Made by a program: the position numbers and the translations under genes. From assembly GCA_031769625.1 (NCBI GenBank), contig JAUIMM010000890.1, positions 434,001-498,000 on the forward strand: a stretch of DNA of 64,000 nt, in the 5' to 3' direction. Source of the stretch: Taudactylus pleione. Lineage: Eukaryota; Chordata; Amphibia; Anura; Myobatrachidae. This document shows positions 27,201-43,884 of the stretch, piece by piece. Every line of letters starts with the position of its first letter. The stretch's first letter is position 1. The notes beneath the pieces are model-generated. The model was not told the DNA's origin and searched no databases. It was given only the letters and a program-made list of their open reading frames with translations.

Positions 27201-30200
27201 CTACCACACATTGCCATTACCCTTCATCATAATCCCCATCCATTACCAATATCACCACTACCACACATTGCCATTACACTTCATCACAATCACCATGCTT
27301 CACACTACCACACATTGCCACTACACTTCATCACAATCACCATCCATTATCACTATCACACATTGCCATTACCACCAATCACGACTACCACACATTGCCA
27401 TTACACTTCATCACAATCACCATCCATTACCAATATCACCGCTACCACACATTGCCATTACCCTTCATCACAATCACCATCCATCATCACTACCACACAT
27501 TGGCCTTACCCTTCATCACAATCCCCATCCATTACCAATATCACCACTACCACAAATTGCCATTACACTTCCACAATCACCATCCATCACCACTACCACA
27601 CATTGCCATTACCATTCATCACAATCACCATCCATCACCACTACCACACATTGCCATTATCCTTCATCATAATCACCATCCATTACCAATACCACCACTA
27701 CCACACATTGTCATTACCCTTCATCACAGTCACCATCCATTACCAATATCACCACTACCACATATTGCCATTACCCTTCATCACAATCACCATCCATCAC
27801 CACTACCACACATAGCCATTATCCTTCATCACAATCACCATCCTTCACCACCACCACAAATTGTCATTACCCTTCATCACAATCACCATCCATCACCACT
27901 TCCACACATTGCCGTTACCCTTCATCACAATCACCATCACCACTACCACACATTGCCATTACCCTTCATCACAATCACCATCCATCACCACTACCACACA
28001 TTGCCATTACCATTCATCACAATCACCATCACCACTACCACACATTGCCATTACCCTTCATCACAATCACCATCCATCACCACTACCACACATTGCCATT
28101 ACCCTTCATCACAATCACCATCCATCACCACTACCACACATTGCCATTACCCTTCATCACAATCACCATCACCACTACCACACATTGCCATTACACTTCA
28201 TCACAATCACCATCCTTCACCACTACCACACATTGCCTTTACCCTTCATCACAATCACCATCCATTACCAATATCACCACTACCACAAATTGCCATTACC
28301 CTTCATCACAATCACCATCCATCATCACTACCACACATTGCCATTACCCTTCATCACAATCACCATCAATTACCAATATCACCACTACCACACATTGCCA
28401 TTAACCTTCATCACAATCACCATCCATCAGCGCTACCACACATTGTCATTACCCTTCATCACAATCACCATCCATTACCAATATCACCACTACCACACAT
28501 TGCCATTACCCTTCATCACAATCACCATCCATCACCACTACCACACATTGCCATTACCCTTCATCACAATCACCATCCATCACCACTTTCACCACTACCA
28601 CACATTGCCATTACCCTTCATCACAATCACCATCCAACACCACTACCACAAATTGCCATTACCCTTCATCACAATCACCATCCATCATCACTACCACACA
28701 TTGCCATTACCCTTCATCACAATCACCATCCATCACCACTACAACACATTGTCATTACCCTTCATCACAATCACCATCCATCACCACTACCACACATTGT
28801 CATTACCCTTCATCACAATCACCATCCATCACCACTACCACACATTGTCATTACCTTTCATCACAATCACCATCCATCATCACTACCACACATTGCCATT
28901 ACCCTTCATCACAATCACCATCCATTACCAATATCACCACTACCACACATTGCCATTACCCTTCATCACAATCACCATCCATCACCACTATCACCACTAC
29001 CACACATTGCCATTACCCTTCATCACAATCACCCTCCATCACCACTACCACACATTGCCATTACCCTTCATCACAATCACCATCCATCACCACTACCACA
29101 CATTTCCATTACCCTTTATCACAATCACCATCCATTACCACTACCACACATTGCCATTACCCTTCATCACAATCACCATCAATTACCAATATCACCACTA
29201 CCACACATTGCCATTACCCTTCATCACAATCACCATCCATAACCACTACCACACACATTGCCATTACCCTTCATCACAATCACCATCCATCACCACTATC
29301 ACCACTACCACACATTGCCATTACCCTTCATCACAATCACCATCTATAACCACTACCACACATTGCCATTACACTTCATCACAATCACCATCCATCACCA
29401 CTATCACCACTACCACACATTGCCATTACCCTTCATCACAATCACCATCCATTACCAATATCACCACTACCACACATTGTCATAACCCTTCATCACAATC
29501 ACCATCCATCACCACTACCACACATTGCCATTACCCTTCATCACAATCACCATCCAACACCACTACCACACATTGCCATTACCCTTCATCACAATCATCA
29601 TCCATCACCACTACCACACATTTCCATTACCCTCCATCACAATCACCATCCATTACCACTACCACACATTGCGATTACCCTTCATCACAATCACCATCAA
29701 TTACCAATATCACCACTACCACACATTGCCATTATCCTTCATCACAATCACCATCCATCACCACTACCACACATTGTCATTACACTTCATCACAATCACC
29801 ATCCATCACCACTACCACACATTGCCATTACCCTTCATCACAATCACCAATATCACCACTACCACACATTGCCATTACCCTTCATCACAATCACCATCCA
29901 TTACCAATATCACCACTACCACACATTGCCATTACCCTTCATCACAATCACCATCCATCACCACTACCAAACATTGCCATTACCCTTCATCACAATCACC
30001 ATCCATCACCACTATCACCACTACCACACACTGCCATTACCCTTCATCACAATCACCATCCAACACCACTACCACACATTGCCATTACCCTTCATCACAA
30101 TCACCATCCATTACCAATATCACAACTGCCACACATTGCCATTATACTTCATCACAATCACCATCCATCATCACTACCACACATTGCCATTACCAACAAT

Positions 30201-32918
30201 CACCACTACCACACATTGCCCTTACCCTTCATCACAATCACCATCCATCACCACTACCACAAATTGCCCTTACCCTTCATCACAATCACCATCCATCACC
30301 ACTACCACACATTGCCCTTACCCTTCATCACAATCACCATCCATCACCACTACCACAAATTGCAATTACCCTTCATCACAATCACCTTCCTGCACCACTA
30401 CCACACATTGCCATTATCCTTCATCACAATCACCATCCATTACCAATATCACCACTACCACACATTGCCATTGCACTTCATCACCATCCATCACCACTAT
30501 CGCACATTGCCATTACGTCGAATCACCACTAACAAACATTGCCATTACCCTTCATCACAATCACCATCCATCACCACTATCACACATTGCCATTACCTCC
30601 AATCACCACTACCACACATTGCAATTACCCTTCATCACAATCACCATCCATCACCACTATCGCACATTGCCATTACGTCCAATCACCACTACCAAACATT
30701 GCCATTACCCTTCATCACAATCACCATCCATCACCACTACCACACATTGCAATTACCCTTCGTCACAATCACCACTACCACACATTGCCATTACCCAACA
30801 TCACAATCACCATTCTTCACCACTACCACACATTGTCTTTACCCTTCATCAAAATCACCATCCACCACTACCACACACTGCCATTACCCTTCATCACAAT
30901 CACCATCAATCATCACTATCACACATTGCCATTACCACCTATCAACAGTACCGCACATTGCCATTACCCAACATCACAATCACCATCCATCACCACTACC
31001 ACACACTACCATTACCCTTCATCACAGTCACCATCCATTACCAATATCACCACTACCACACATTGCCATTACACTTCATCACAATCAGCATCCATCACCA
31101 CTACCACACATTGCCTTTACCACCAATCACCCCTACCACACATTGCCATTACCCTTCACCACTACCACACATTAACATTACCCTTCATCAAAATCACCAT
31201 CTTTCACTACTACCACACATTGTCATTACCCTTCATCACAATCAGTCACCAATATCACACATTGCCATTACCACCAATCACCACTACCACACATTGCCAT
31301 TACAATTCATCACAATCACCATCCATCACCACACATTGCCATTACCCTTCATCAATCACCATCCATCACCACTACTACACATTGACATTACCCTTCATCA
31401 ATCACCATCCATCACCACTATCACACATTGCCATTACCCTCCATCACAATCATCCATCACCACTACCGCACATTGCCATTACCACCAATCACCACTACCA
31501 CACATTGCCATTACAATTCATCACAATCACCATCCATCACCACACATTGCCATTACCTTTCATCAATCACCATCCATCACCACTACCACACATTGCCATT
31601 ACCCTCCATCACAATCATCCATCACCATTACCACACATTGCCATTACAATTCATCACAATCACCATCCATCACCAATACCACACATTGCCATTACAATTC
31701 ATCACAATCACTATCCATCACCAATACCACACATTGCCATTACCCTTCACAACTATCGCCAACACCACTAAAAACACATTGCCATTACACTTCATGACAA
31801 TCACCATCCATTACCAATATCATCACTACCATACCTTGTCATTACCCTTCATCACAGTCACCATCCATCACCAATACTACACATTGCCATTACCCTTCAT
31901 CACAATCACCATCCATCACCACTACCACACATTGCCATTACCATTCATCACAATCACCATCCATTACCACTACTACACGTTGCTATTACCATTCATCACA
32001 ATCACCATCCATCACCAAACATTGACGGTACCCTTCATCACAATCACCATCCATCACCACTACCACACGTTGCCATTACTCTTCATCACAATCAACATCC
32101 ATCACCACTACCACACATTGTCATTACCCTTCATCACAATCACCATCCATCACTAATCTCACCACAATGACACATTGCCATTACCCTTCATCATAATCAC
32201 CATCCATTACCAATATCACCACTACCACACATTGCCATTACCCTTCATCACAATCACCATCCATCACCACTACCACACATTGCCATTACCCTTCATCACA
32301 ATCACCATCCATCACCAATATCACCACTACCACACATTGCCATTACCCTTCATCATAATCACCATCCATTACCAATATCACCACTACCACACATTGCCAT
32401 TACACTTCATCACCATCCATCACCACTATCACACATTGCCATTACCACCAATCACCATTACCACACATTGCCATTACCTCCAATCACCACTACCACACAT
32501 TGCCATTACCCTTCATCACAATCACCATCCATTACCACTACTACACATTGCCATTACCACCAGTCACCACTACCAAACATTGCCATTACCCTTCATCATA
32601 CTCACCATTCTTCACCACTATCACAAATTGCCATTACCCTTCATCAAAATCACCATCATTCACCACTACCACGCCTTGCCATTACCCTTCATCACAATCA
32701 CCATCCTTCACCACTACCACACATTGACATTACCCTTCATCAATCACCATCCATCACCACTACCACACATTGCCATTACCCTCAATCACAATCATCCATC
32801 ACCACTACCACACACTGCGATTACCCTCCATCACAATTATACATCACCACTACCACAGATTGCCATTACAATTCATCACAATCACCATCAATCACCACTA
32901 CCACACATTGCCATTAGC
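21296..32918 (+). repeat. 11.6-kb higher-order unit, copy 2
   Basis: This copy is 11,623 bp. It is 6 bp longer than copy 1 because of one extra CACCAT in the CACCATCACCATCACC run at about 26553-26576 (compare 14936-14953). The offset is 11,617 before that point and 11,623 after. The copies are so similar that the duplication is either recent or an assembly duplication. The last 1.4 kb of this unit also takes part in the 1,986-bp duplication that follows. Confidence 0.88.
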
Positions 32919-33456
32919 CTTCATCACAATCACCATCCATCACCAATATCACCACTACCACACATTGTCATTACACTTCATCACAATCACCATGCATCAA
33001 CAATATCACCACTACCACACATTGTCATTACACTTCATCACAATCATCATCCATCACCAATATCACCACTACCACACATTGTCATTACACTTCATCACAA
33101 TCACCATCCATCACCAATATCACACTACCACACATTGTCATTACACTTCATCACAATCACCATGCATCAACAATATCACCACTACCACACATTGTCATTA
33201 CACTTCATCACAATCACCATCCATTACCAATATCACCACTACCACACATTGCCATTACCCTTCATCACAATCACCTTCCATCACCACTACCACACATTGT
33301 CATTAACCTTCATCACAATCACCATCCATCACCACTAACACACATTGCCATTACCCTTCATCACAATCACCATCCATCACCAATATCACCACTACCACAC
33401 ATTGCCAATACCCTTCATCATAATCACCATCCATTACCAATATCACCACTACCACA
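31470..33456 (+). repeat. 1,986-bp tandem duplication, copy 1
   Basis: The core followed by ACCACCAATC at 31471 matches 33457, and the GGTACC-bearing monomer at 32027 matches 34013. The switch occurs in the same CACCACTACC-core stretch used by the other duplications. The copy spans the right edge of the second 11.6-kb unit (32918), so it formed after or together with that boundary. Confidence 0.86.
32027..32032. other. Rare GGTACC site, second copy
   Basis: Counterpart of the site at 20404 in the second 11.6-kb unit, displaced by exactly 11,623 bp. Confidence 0.9.
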
Positions 33457-35442
33457 CATTGCCATTACCACCAATCACCACTACCACACATTGCCATTAC
33501 AATTCATCACAATCACCATCCATCACCACACATTGCCATTACCTTTCATCAATCACCATCCATCACCACTACCACACATTGCCATTACCCTCCATCACAA
33601 TCATCCATCACCATTACCACACATTGCCATTACAATTCATCACAATCACCATCCATCACCAATACCACACATTGCCATTACAATTCATCACAATCACTAT
33701 CCATCACCAATACCACACATTGCCATTACCCTTCACAACTATCGCCAACACCACTAAAAACACATTGCCATTACACTTCATGACAATCACCATCCATTAC
33801 CAATATCATCAATACCATACCTTGTCATTACCCTTCATCACAGTCACCATCCATCACCAATACTACACATTGCCATTACCCTTCATCACAATCACCATCC
33901 ATCACCACTACCACACATTGCCATTACCATTCATCACAATCACCATCCATTACCACTACTACACGTTGCTATTACCATTCATCACAATCACCATCCATCA
34001 CCAAACATTGACGGTACCCTTCATCACAATCACCATCCATCACCACTACCACACGTTGCCATTACTCTTAGTCACAATCAACATCCATCACCACTACCAC
34101 ACATTGTCATTACCCTTCATCACAATCACCATCCATCACTAATATCACCACAATGACACATTGCCATTACCCTTCATCATAATCACCATCCATTACCAAT
34201 ATCACCACTACCACACATTGCCATTACCCTTCATCACAATCACCATCCATCACCACTACCACACATTGCCATTACCCTTCATCACAATCACCATCCATCA
34301 CCAATATCACCACTACCACACATTGCCATTACCCTTCATCATAATCACCATCCATTACCAATATCACCACTACCACACATTGCCATTACACTTCATCACC
34401 ATCCATCACCACTATCACACATTGCCATTACCACCAATCACCATTACCACACATTGCCATTACCTCCAATCACCACTACCACACATTGCCATTACCCTTC
34501 ATCACAATCACCATCCATTACCACTACTACACATTGCCATTACCACCAGTCACCACTACCAAACATTGCCATTACCCTTCATCATACTCACCATTCTTCA
34601 CCACTATCACAAATTGCCATTACCCTTCATCAAAATCACCATCATTCACCACTACCACGCCTTGCCATTACCCTTCATCACAATCACCATCCTTCACCAC
34701 TACCACACATTGACATTACCCTTCATCAATCACCATCCATCACCACTACCACACATTGCCATTACCCTCAATCACAATCATCCATCACCACTACCACACA
34801 CTGCGATTACCCTCCATCACAATTATACATCACCACTACCACAGATTGCCATTACAATTCATCACAATCACCATCAATCACCACTACCACACATTGCCAT
34901 TAGCCTTCATCACAATCACCATCCATCACCAATATCACCACTACCACACATTGTCATTACACTTCATCACAATCACCATGCATCAACAATATCACCACTA
35001 CCACACATTGTCATTACACTTCATCACAATCATCATCCATCACCAATATCACCACTACCACACATTGTCATTACACTTCATCACAATCACCATCCATCAC
35101 CAATATCACACTACCACACATTGTCATTACACTTCATCACAATCACCATGCATCAACAATATCACCACTACCACACATTGTCATTACACTTCATCACAAT
35201 CACCATCCATTACCAATATCACCACTACCACACATTGCCATTACCCTTCATCACAATCACCTTCCATCACCACTACCACACATTGTCATTAACCTTCATC
35301 ACAATCACCATCCATCACCACTAACACACATTGCCATTACCCTTCATAACAATCACCATCCATCACCAATATCACCACTACCACACATTGCCAATACCCT
35401 TCATCATAATCACCATCCATTACCAATATCACCACTACCACA
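33457..35442 (+). repeat. 1,986-bp tandem duplication, copy 2
   Basis: This is the second copy of 31470-33456. A handful of substitutions separate the copies, for example CTTAGTCAC near 34068 for CTTCATCAC, and CATAACAATC near 35346 for CATCACAATC. Homology ends at about 35443-35455, where this copy runs on with ACACTTC and copy 1 changes to ACCACC. Confidence 0.86.
34013..34018. other. Rare GGTACC site, third copy
   Basis: Counterpart of the site at 32027 in the 1,986-bp tandem duplication. Confidence 0.9.
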
Positions 35443-38400
35443 CATTGCCATTACACTTCATCACCATCCATCACCACTATCACACATTGCCATTACCTCC
35501 AATCACCACTACCACACATTGCCATTACCTCCAATCACAATCACCATCCATTACCACTACTACACATTGCCATTACACTTCATCACAATCACCAACCATT
35601 ACCACTATCACATATTGCCATTACCACCAATCACCACTACCAAACAGTGCCATTACCCTTCATCACAACCACCATCCATCACCACACATTGCCATTACCC
35701 TTCATCAATCACCATCCATCACCACTACCACACATTTCCATTACAATTCATCACAATCACCATCCATCACCACTACCACACATTGCCATTATCCTTCATC
35801 ACAATCACCATCCATTACCAATATCACCACTACCACACATTGCCATTACCCTTCATCACAATCACCATCCATCACCACTACCACACATTGCCATTACCAT
35901 TCATCACAATCACCATGCATCAACAATATCACCACTACCACACATTGTCATTACACTTCATCACCACTACCACACATTGTCATTACCCTTCAATACAATC
36001 ACTATCCATCACCACTACCACACACTGCCATTACCCTTCATCACAATCACCATCCATTAACAATATCACCACTACCACACATTGCCATTACACTTCATCA
36101 CCATCCAACACAACTATCACACATTGCCATTACCCTCCATCTCAATCATCCATCACCACTACCACACATTGCCATTACCCTCCATCACAATCATCTATCA
36201 CCACTACCACACATTGCCATTACAATTCATCACAATCACCATCAATCACCACTACCACACATTGCCATTACCCTTCACCACAATCACCATCCATCATCAA
36301 TATCACCACTACAACACTTTTTCATTACACTTCATCACAATCACCATCCATCACCACTACCACACATTGTCATTACCCTTCATCACAATCACCATCCATC
36401 ACCACTACCACACATTGCAATTACCCTTCATCACAATCAACATCCATTACCAATATCAGCACTACCACACATTGCCATTACACTTCATCACAATCACCAT
36501 CCATCACCACTACCACACATTGCCATTACCATTCATCACAATCACCATCCATCACCACTACCACACATTGCAATTACCCTTCATCACAATCAACATCCAT
36601 CGCCACTACCACACAATGCCATTACATTTCATCATAATCACCATCCATTACCAATATCATCACTACCACACATTGCCATTACCCTTCATCACAGTCACCA
36701 TCCATCACCAATACTACACATTGCCATTACCCTTCATCACAATCACCATCCATCACCACTACCACACATTGCCATTACCCTTCATAACGAACACCATCCA
36801 TCACAACTAGCACACTTTGCCATTACCCTTCATCAAAATCACCATCCATCACCACTACCATACATTGCCATTACCATTCATCACAATCAACATCCATCAC
36901 CACTACCACACATTGCGATTACACTTCATCACAGTCACCATCCATCACCAATACTACACATTGCCATTACCCTTCATCAAAATCACCATCCATCACCACT
37001 ACCACACATTGCCATTACCCTTCATCGCAGACACCATCCATTACCAATATCATCACTACCACACATTGTCATTACCCTTCATCACAGTCACTATCCATCA
37101 CCTCTACTACACATTGCCATTACCCTTCATCACAATCACCATCCATCACTACTACTACACATTGCCATTACCCTTCATCACAATCACCATCCATTACCAC
37201 TACTACACGTTGCTATTACCAGTCATCACAATCACCATCCATCACCATTACCAAACATTGACGGTACCCTTCATCACAATCACCATCCATCACCACTACC
37301 ACACATTGCCATTACCCTTCATCACAATCAACATCCATCACCACTACCACACATTGTCATTGCCCTTCATCACAATCACCATCCATCACTAATATCACCA
37401 CAATGACACATTGCCATTACCCTTCATCATAATCACCATCCATTACCAATATCACCACTACCACACATTGCCATTAACCTTCATCACAATCACCATCCAT
37501 CACCACTACCACACATTGTCATTACCCTTCATCACAATCACCATCCATCACCACTACCACACATTGCCATTACCCTTCATCACAGTCACCATCCATCACC
37601 AATATCACCACTACCACACATTGCCATTACCCTTCATCATAATCACCATCCATTACCAATATCACCACTACCACACATTGCCTATACACTTCATCACCAT
37701 CCATCACCACTATCACACATTGCCATTACCACCAATCACCACTACCACACATTGCCATTACAATTCATCACAATCACCATCCATCACCACACATTGCCAT
37801 TACCCTTCATCAATCACCATCCATCACCACTATCACACATTGCCATTACCCTCCATCACAATCATCCATCACCACTACCACACATTTCCATTACAACTCA
37901 TCACAATCACCATCCATCACCACTAACACACATTGCCATTACCCTTCATCACAATCACCATCCATCACCAATATCACCACTACCACACATTGTCATTACA
38001 CTTCATCACAATCACCATGCATCAACAATATCACCACTACCACACATTGTCATTACCCTTCATCATAATCACCATCTATTACCTATATCAACACTACCAC
38101 ACATTGCCATTACCCTTCATCATACTCACCATTCTTCACAACTATCACAAATTGCCATTACCATTCATCACAATCACCATCCATCACCATCACCACTACC
38201 ACACACTGCCATTACATTTCATCATAATCACCATCCATTACCAATATCATCACTACCACACATTGCCATTACCCTTCATCACAATCACCATCCATTACCA
38301 ATATCACCACTACCACACATTGCCATTACTCTTCATCACAATCACCATCCATCACCACTACCACACATTGCCATTACCCTTCATCACAATCACCATCCAT

Positions 38401-41400
38401 CACCACAACCACACATTGCCATTACCCTTCATCACAATCACCATCCATCACCACTACCACACATTGTCATTAACCTTCATCACAATCACCATCCATCACC
38501 ACTACCACACATTGCCATCACCCTTCATCACAATCACCATCCATCACCACTACCACACATTGCCATTACCCTTCATCATAATCACCATCCATTACCAATA
38601 TCACCACTACCACACATTGCCATTACCCTTCATCACAATCACCATCCATCACCACTACCACACATTGCCATTACCCTTCATCACAATCACCATCCATCAC
38701 CACTTTCACCACTACCACACATTGCCATTACCCTTCATCACCATCCATTACCACTATCACACATTGCCATTAACACCAATCACCACTACCAAACATTGCC
38801 ATTACCCTTCATCACAATCACCATTCTTCACCACTATCACAAATTGCCATTAACCTTCATCAAAATCACCATCCTTCACCACTACCACGCATTGCCATTA
38901 CCCTTCATCACAATCACCATCATTCACCACTATCACACATTGCCATTACCACCAATCAACAGTACCGCACATTGCCATTACCCAACATCACAATCACCAT
39001 CCATCACCACCTACCACACATTGCCATTACCCTTCATCACAATCACCATCCTTCACCACTTACACACATTACCATTACTCTTCATCAAAATCACCATCCA
39101 TTACCAATATCACCACTACCACACATTGTCATTACCCTTCATCACAACCACCATCCATCACCACACATTGCCATTACCCATCATCAATCAACATCCATCA
39201 CCACAACCACACATTGTCATTACCCTTCATCAAAAAAAACATCCATGACCACAACCACACATTGTCATTACCCTTCATCACAATCACCATCCATGATCAC
39301 AACCACACATTGCCATTCCCCTTCATCACAATCACCATCCATTACCAATTTCACAACAACCACACATTGCCATTACACTTCATCACCATATATCACCACT
39401 ACCACACATTCCCATTACCCTTCATCACAATCACCATCCATCACCACTACCACACATTGCCATTACCCTTCATCACAATCACCATCCATCACCACTACCA
39501 CACATTGCCATTACCCTTCATCACAATCAACATCCATCACCACTACCACACATTGTCATTACCCTTCAGCACAATCACCATCCATCAATATCACCACTAC
39601 CACACTTTTTCATTACACTTCATCACCATCACCACTACCACACATTGTCATTACCCTTCATTACAATCACTATCCATCACCACTACCACACATTGCCATT
39701 ACCCTTCATCACAGTCACCATCCATTACCAGTACCAAACATTGCCTTTACACTTCATCACAATCACCAATATCACCACTACCACACATTGCCATTACCCT
39801 TCATTACAATCACCATCCATTAACAATATCACCACTAGCACACATTGCCATTACACTTCATCACCATCCAACACAACTATCACACATTGCCAATACCTTC
39901 CATCACAATCATCCATCACCACTACCACACATTGCCATTACCCTCCATCACAATCATCTATCACCACTACCACACATTGCCATTACAAATCATCACAATC
40001 ACCATCAATCACCACTACCACACATTGCCATTACCCTTCACCACAATCACCATCCATCATCAATATCACAACTACAATACTTTTTCATTACACTTCATCA
40101 CAATCACCATCCATCACCACTACCACACATTGTCATTACCCTTCATCACAATCACCATCCATCACCACTACCACACATTGCAATTACCCTTCATCACAAT
40201 CAACATCCATTACCAAAATCACCACTACCAGAGATTGCCATTACCCTTCATCACAATCACCATCCATCACCACTACCACACATTGCCATTACCCTTCATC
40301 ACAATCACCATCCATCACCACTACCACACATTGCCATTACCCTTCATCACAATCACCATCCTTCACCACTACCACACATTACCATTACCCATCAACAAAA
40401 TCACCATCCATCACCACTACTACACATTGACATTACCCTTCATCAATCACCATCCATCACCACTACCACACATTGCCATTACCCTCAATCACAATCATCC
40501 ATCACCACTACCACACATTGCGATTACCCTCCATCACAATTATACATCACCACTACCACAGATTGCCATTACAATTCATCACAATCACCATCCATCACCA
40601 CTACCACACATTGCCATTAGCCTTCATTACAATCACTATCCAGCACCACTACCACACATTGCCATTACCCTTCATCACAGTCACCATCCATTACCAGTAC
40701 CAAACATTACCCTTCATCACAATCACCATCCATCACCAATATCACCACTACCACACATTGTCATTACCCTTCATCACAATCACCATCCATTAACAATATC
40801 ACCACTACCACACATTGCCATTACACTTCATCACCATCCAACACAACTATCACACATTGCCATTACCCTCCATCACAATCATCCATCACCACTACCACAC
40901 ATTGCCATTACCCTCCATCACAATCATCTATCACCACTACCACACTTTTTCATTACACTTCATCAAAATCACCATCCATCACCACTACCACACATTGTAA
41001 TTACCCTTCATCACAATCACCATCCATCACCACTACCACACATTGCAATTACCCTTCATCACAATCAACATCCATCACCACTACCACACATTGCCATTAC
41101 CCTTCATCACAATCACCATGCATCAACAATATCACCACTACCACACATTGTCATTACACTTCATCACAATCACCATCCATCACCACTACCACACATTGCA
41201 ATTACCCTTCATCACAATCAACATCCATTACCAATATCACCACTACAACACATTGCCATTACCCTTCATCACAATCACCATCCATCACCACTACCACACA
41301 TTGCCATTACACTTCATCACAATCACCATCCATCACCACACATTGCCATTACCCTTCATCACAATCACCATCCATCACCACTACCACACATTGTCATTAA

Positions 41401-43884
41401 CCTTCATCACAATCACCATCCATCACCACTAACACACATTGCCATTACCCTTCATCACAATCACCATCCATCACCAATATCACCACTACCACACATTGTC
41501 ATTACACTTCATCACAATCACCATCCATCACCAATATCACCACTACCACCCATTGCTATTACCCTTCATCATAATCACCATCCATTACCAATATCACCAC
41601 TACCACACATTGCCATTACACTTCATCACCATCCATCACCACTATCACACATTGCCATTACCACCAAACACCACTACCACACATTCCCATTACCCTTCAT
41701 CACAATCACCATCCATCACCACTACGACACATTGCCATTACCCTTCATCACAATCACCATCCATCACCACTACCACACATTGCCATAACCCTTCATCACA
41801 ATCACCATCCATCAATATCACCACGACCACACTTTGTCATTATACTTCATCACCATCACCATCCATCACCACTACCACACATTGTCATTACCCTTCATCA
41901 CAATCACCATCCATCACCACTACCACACACTGTCATTACCCTTCATCACAATCACCATCCATGACCACAACCACACATTGCAATTACCCTTCATCACAAT
42001 CACCATCCATCACCACAACCACACATTGCCATTACACTTCATCACCATATATCACAACTATCACAAATTGCCATTACCACCAAACACCACTACCACACAT
42101 TGCCATTACCCTTCATCACAATCACCATCCATCAATATCACCACGACCACACTTTGTCATTATACTTCATCACCATCACCATCCATCACCACTACCACAC
42201 ATTGCCATTACACTTCATCACAATCACCATCCATCACCACTACCACAAATTGCCATTACCATTCATCACAATCACCATCCATCACCACTACCACACATTG
42301 CCATTATCCTTCATCACAATCACCATCCATTACCAATATCACCACTACCACACATTGCCATTACCCTTCATCACAATCACCATCCATCACCACTACCACA
42401 CATTGCCATTACCCTTCATCATAATCCCCATCCATTACCAATATCATCACAACCACACATTGCCATTACACTTCATCACAATCACCATCCATCACCACTA
42501 CCACACATTGCCATTACCATTCATCACAATCACCATCCATCACCACTACCACACATTGCCATTAGCCTTCATCACAATCACCATCCATCACCAATATCAC
42601 CACTACCACACATTGTCATTACACTTCATCACAATCACCATGCATCAACAATATCACCACTACCACACATTGTCATTACACTTCATCACAATCACCATCC
42701 ATCACCAATATCACCACTACCAACCATTGTCATTACACTTCATCACAATCACCATTCATCACCACTACCATTACCACCAATCACCACTACCACACATTGC
42801 CATTACCCTTCATCACAGTTACCATCCATTACAAGTACCAAACATTGCCATTACCCTTCATCACAATCACCATACATCACCAATATCACCACTACCAAAC
42901 ATTGCCATTACCCTTCATCACAATCACCATCCATTAACAATATCACCACTACCACATATTGCCATTAAACTTCATCACCATCCAACACAACTATCACACA
43001 TTGCCATTACCCTCCATCACAATCATCTATCACCACTACCACACATTGCCATTACAATTCATCACAATCACCATCAATCACCACTACCACACATTGCCAT
43101 TACCCTTCACCACAATCACCATCCATCATCAATATCACCAGTACAACACTTTTTCATTACACTTCATCACAATCACCATCCATCACCACTACCACACATT
43201 GCAATTACCCTTCATCACAATCAACATCCATTACCAATATCACCACTACCACACATTGCCATTACCATTCATCACAATCACCATCCATCACCACTACCAC
43301 ACATTGCAATTACCCTTCATCACAATCAACATCCATCACCACTACCACACATTGCCATTACATTTCATCATAATCACCATCCATTACCAATATCATCACT
43401 ACCACACATTGCCATTACACTTCATCACCATATATCACAACTATCACAAATTGCCATTACCACCAATCACCACTACCACACATTCCCATTACCCTTCATC
43501 ACAATCACCATCCATCACCACTACCACACATTGCCATTACCCTTCATCACAATCACCATCCATCACCACTACCACACATTGCCATTACCCTTCATCACAA
43601 TCAACATCCATCACCACTACCACACATTGTCATTACCCTTCATCACAATCACCATCCATTACCAATATCATCACAACCACACATTGCCATTACACTTCAT
43701 CACAATCACCATCCATCACCACTACCACACATTGCCATTACCATTCATCACAATCACCATCCATCACCACTACCACACATTGCCATTATCCTTCATCACA
43801 ATCACCATCCATTACCAATATCACCACTACCACACATTGCCATTACCCTTCATCACAATCACCATCCATCACCACTACCACACA
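35443..43884 (+). repeat. Mosaic block of mixed monomer families
   Basis: This stretch has no single long duplicate that I could trace. It re-uses short cassettes seen elsewhere: the CCAACACAACTATC cassette at 36105, 39868, 40838 and 42982, the T5-bearing CACTTTTTCATTAC monomers that often follow it, and a GGTACC monomer at 37263. The neighbour order differs each time, as expected of older duplications broken up by later exchange. An unusual A8 run lies at 39232-39239. No gene is seen. Confidence 0.75.
37263..37268. other. Rare GGTACC site, fourth copy
   Basis: Same variant core as the other three sites, but in a different neighbourhood (followed by CCCTTCATCACAATCACC and preceded by a CACCATTACCAAACATTG monomer). 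It is therefore an older relative of the other three rather than part of the recent duplications. Confidence 0.88.
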
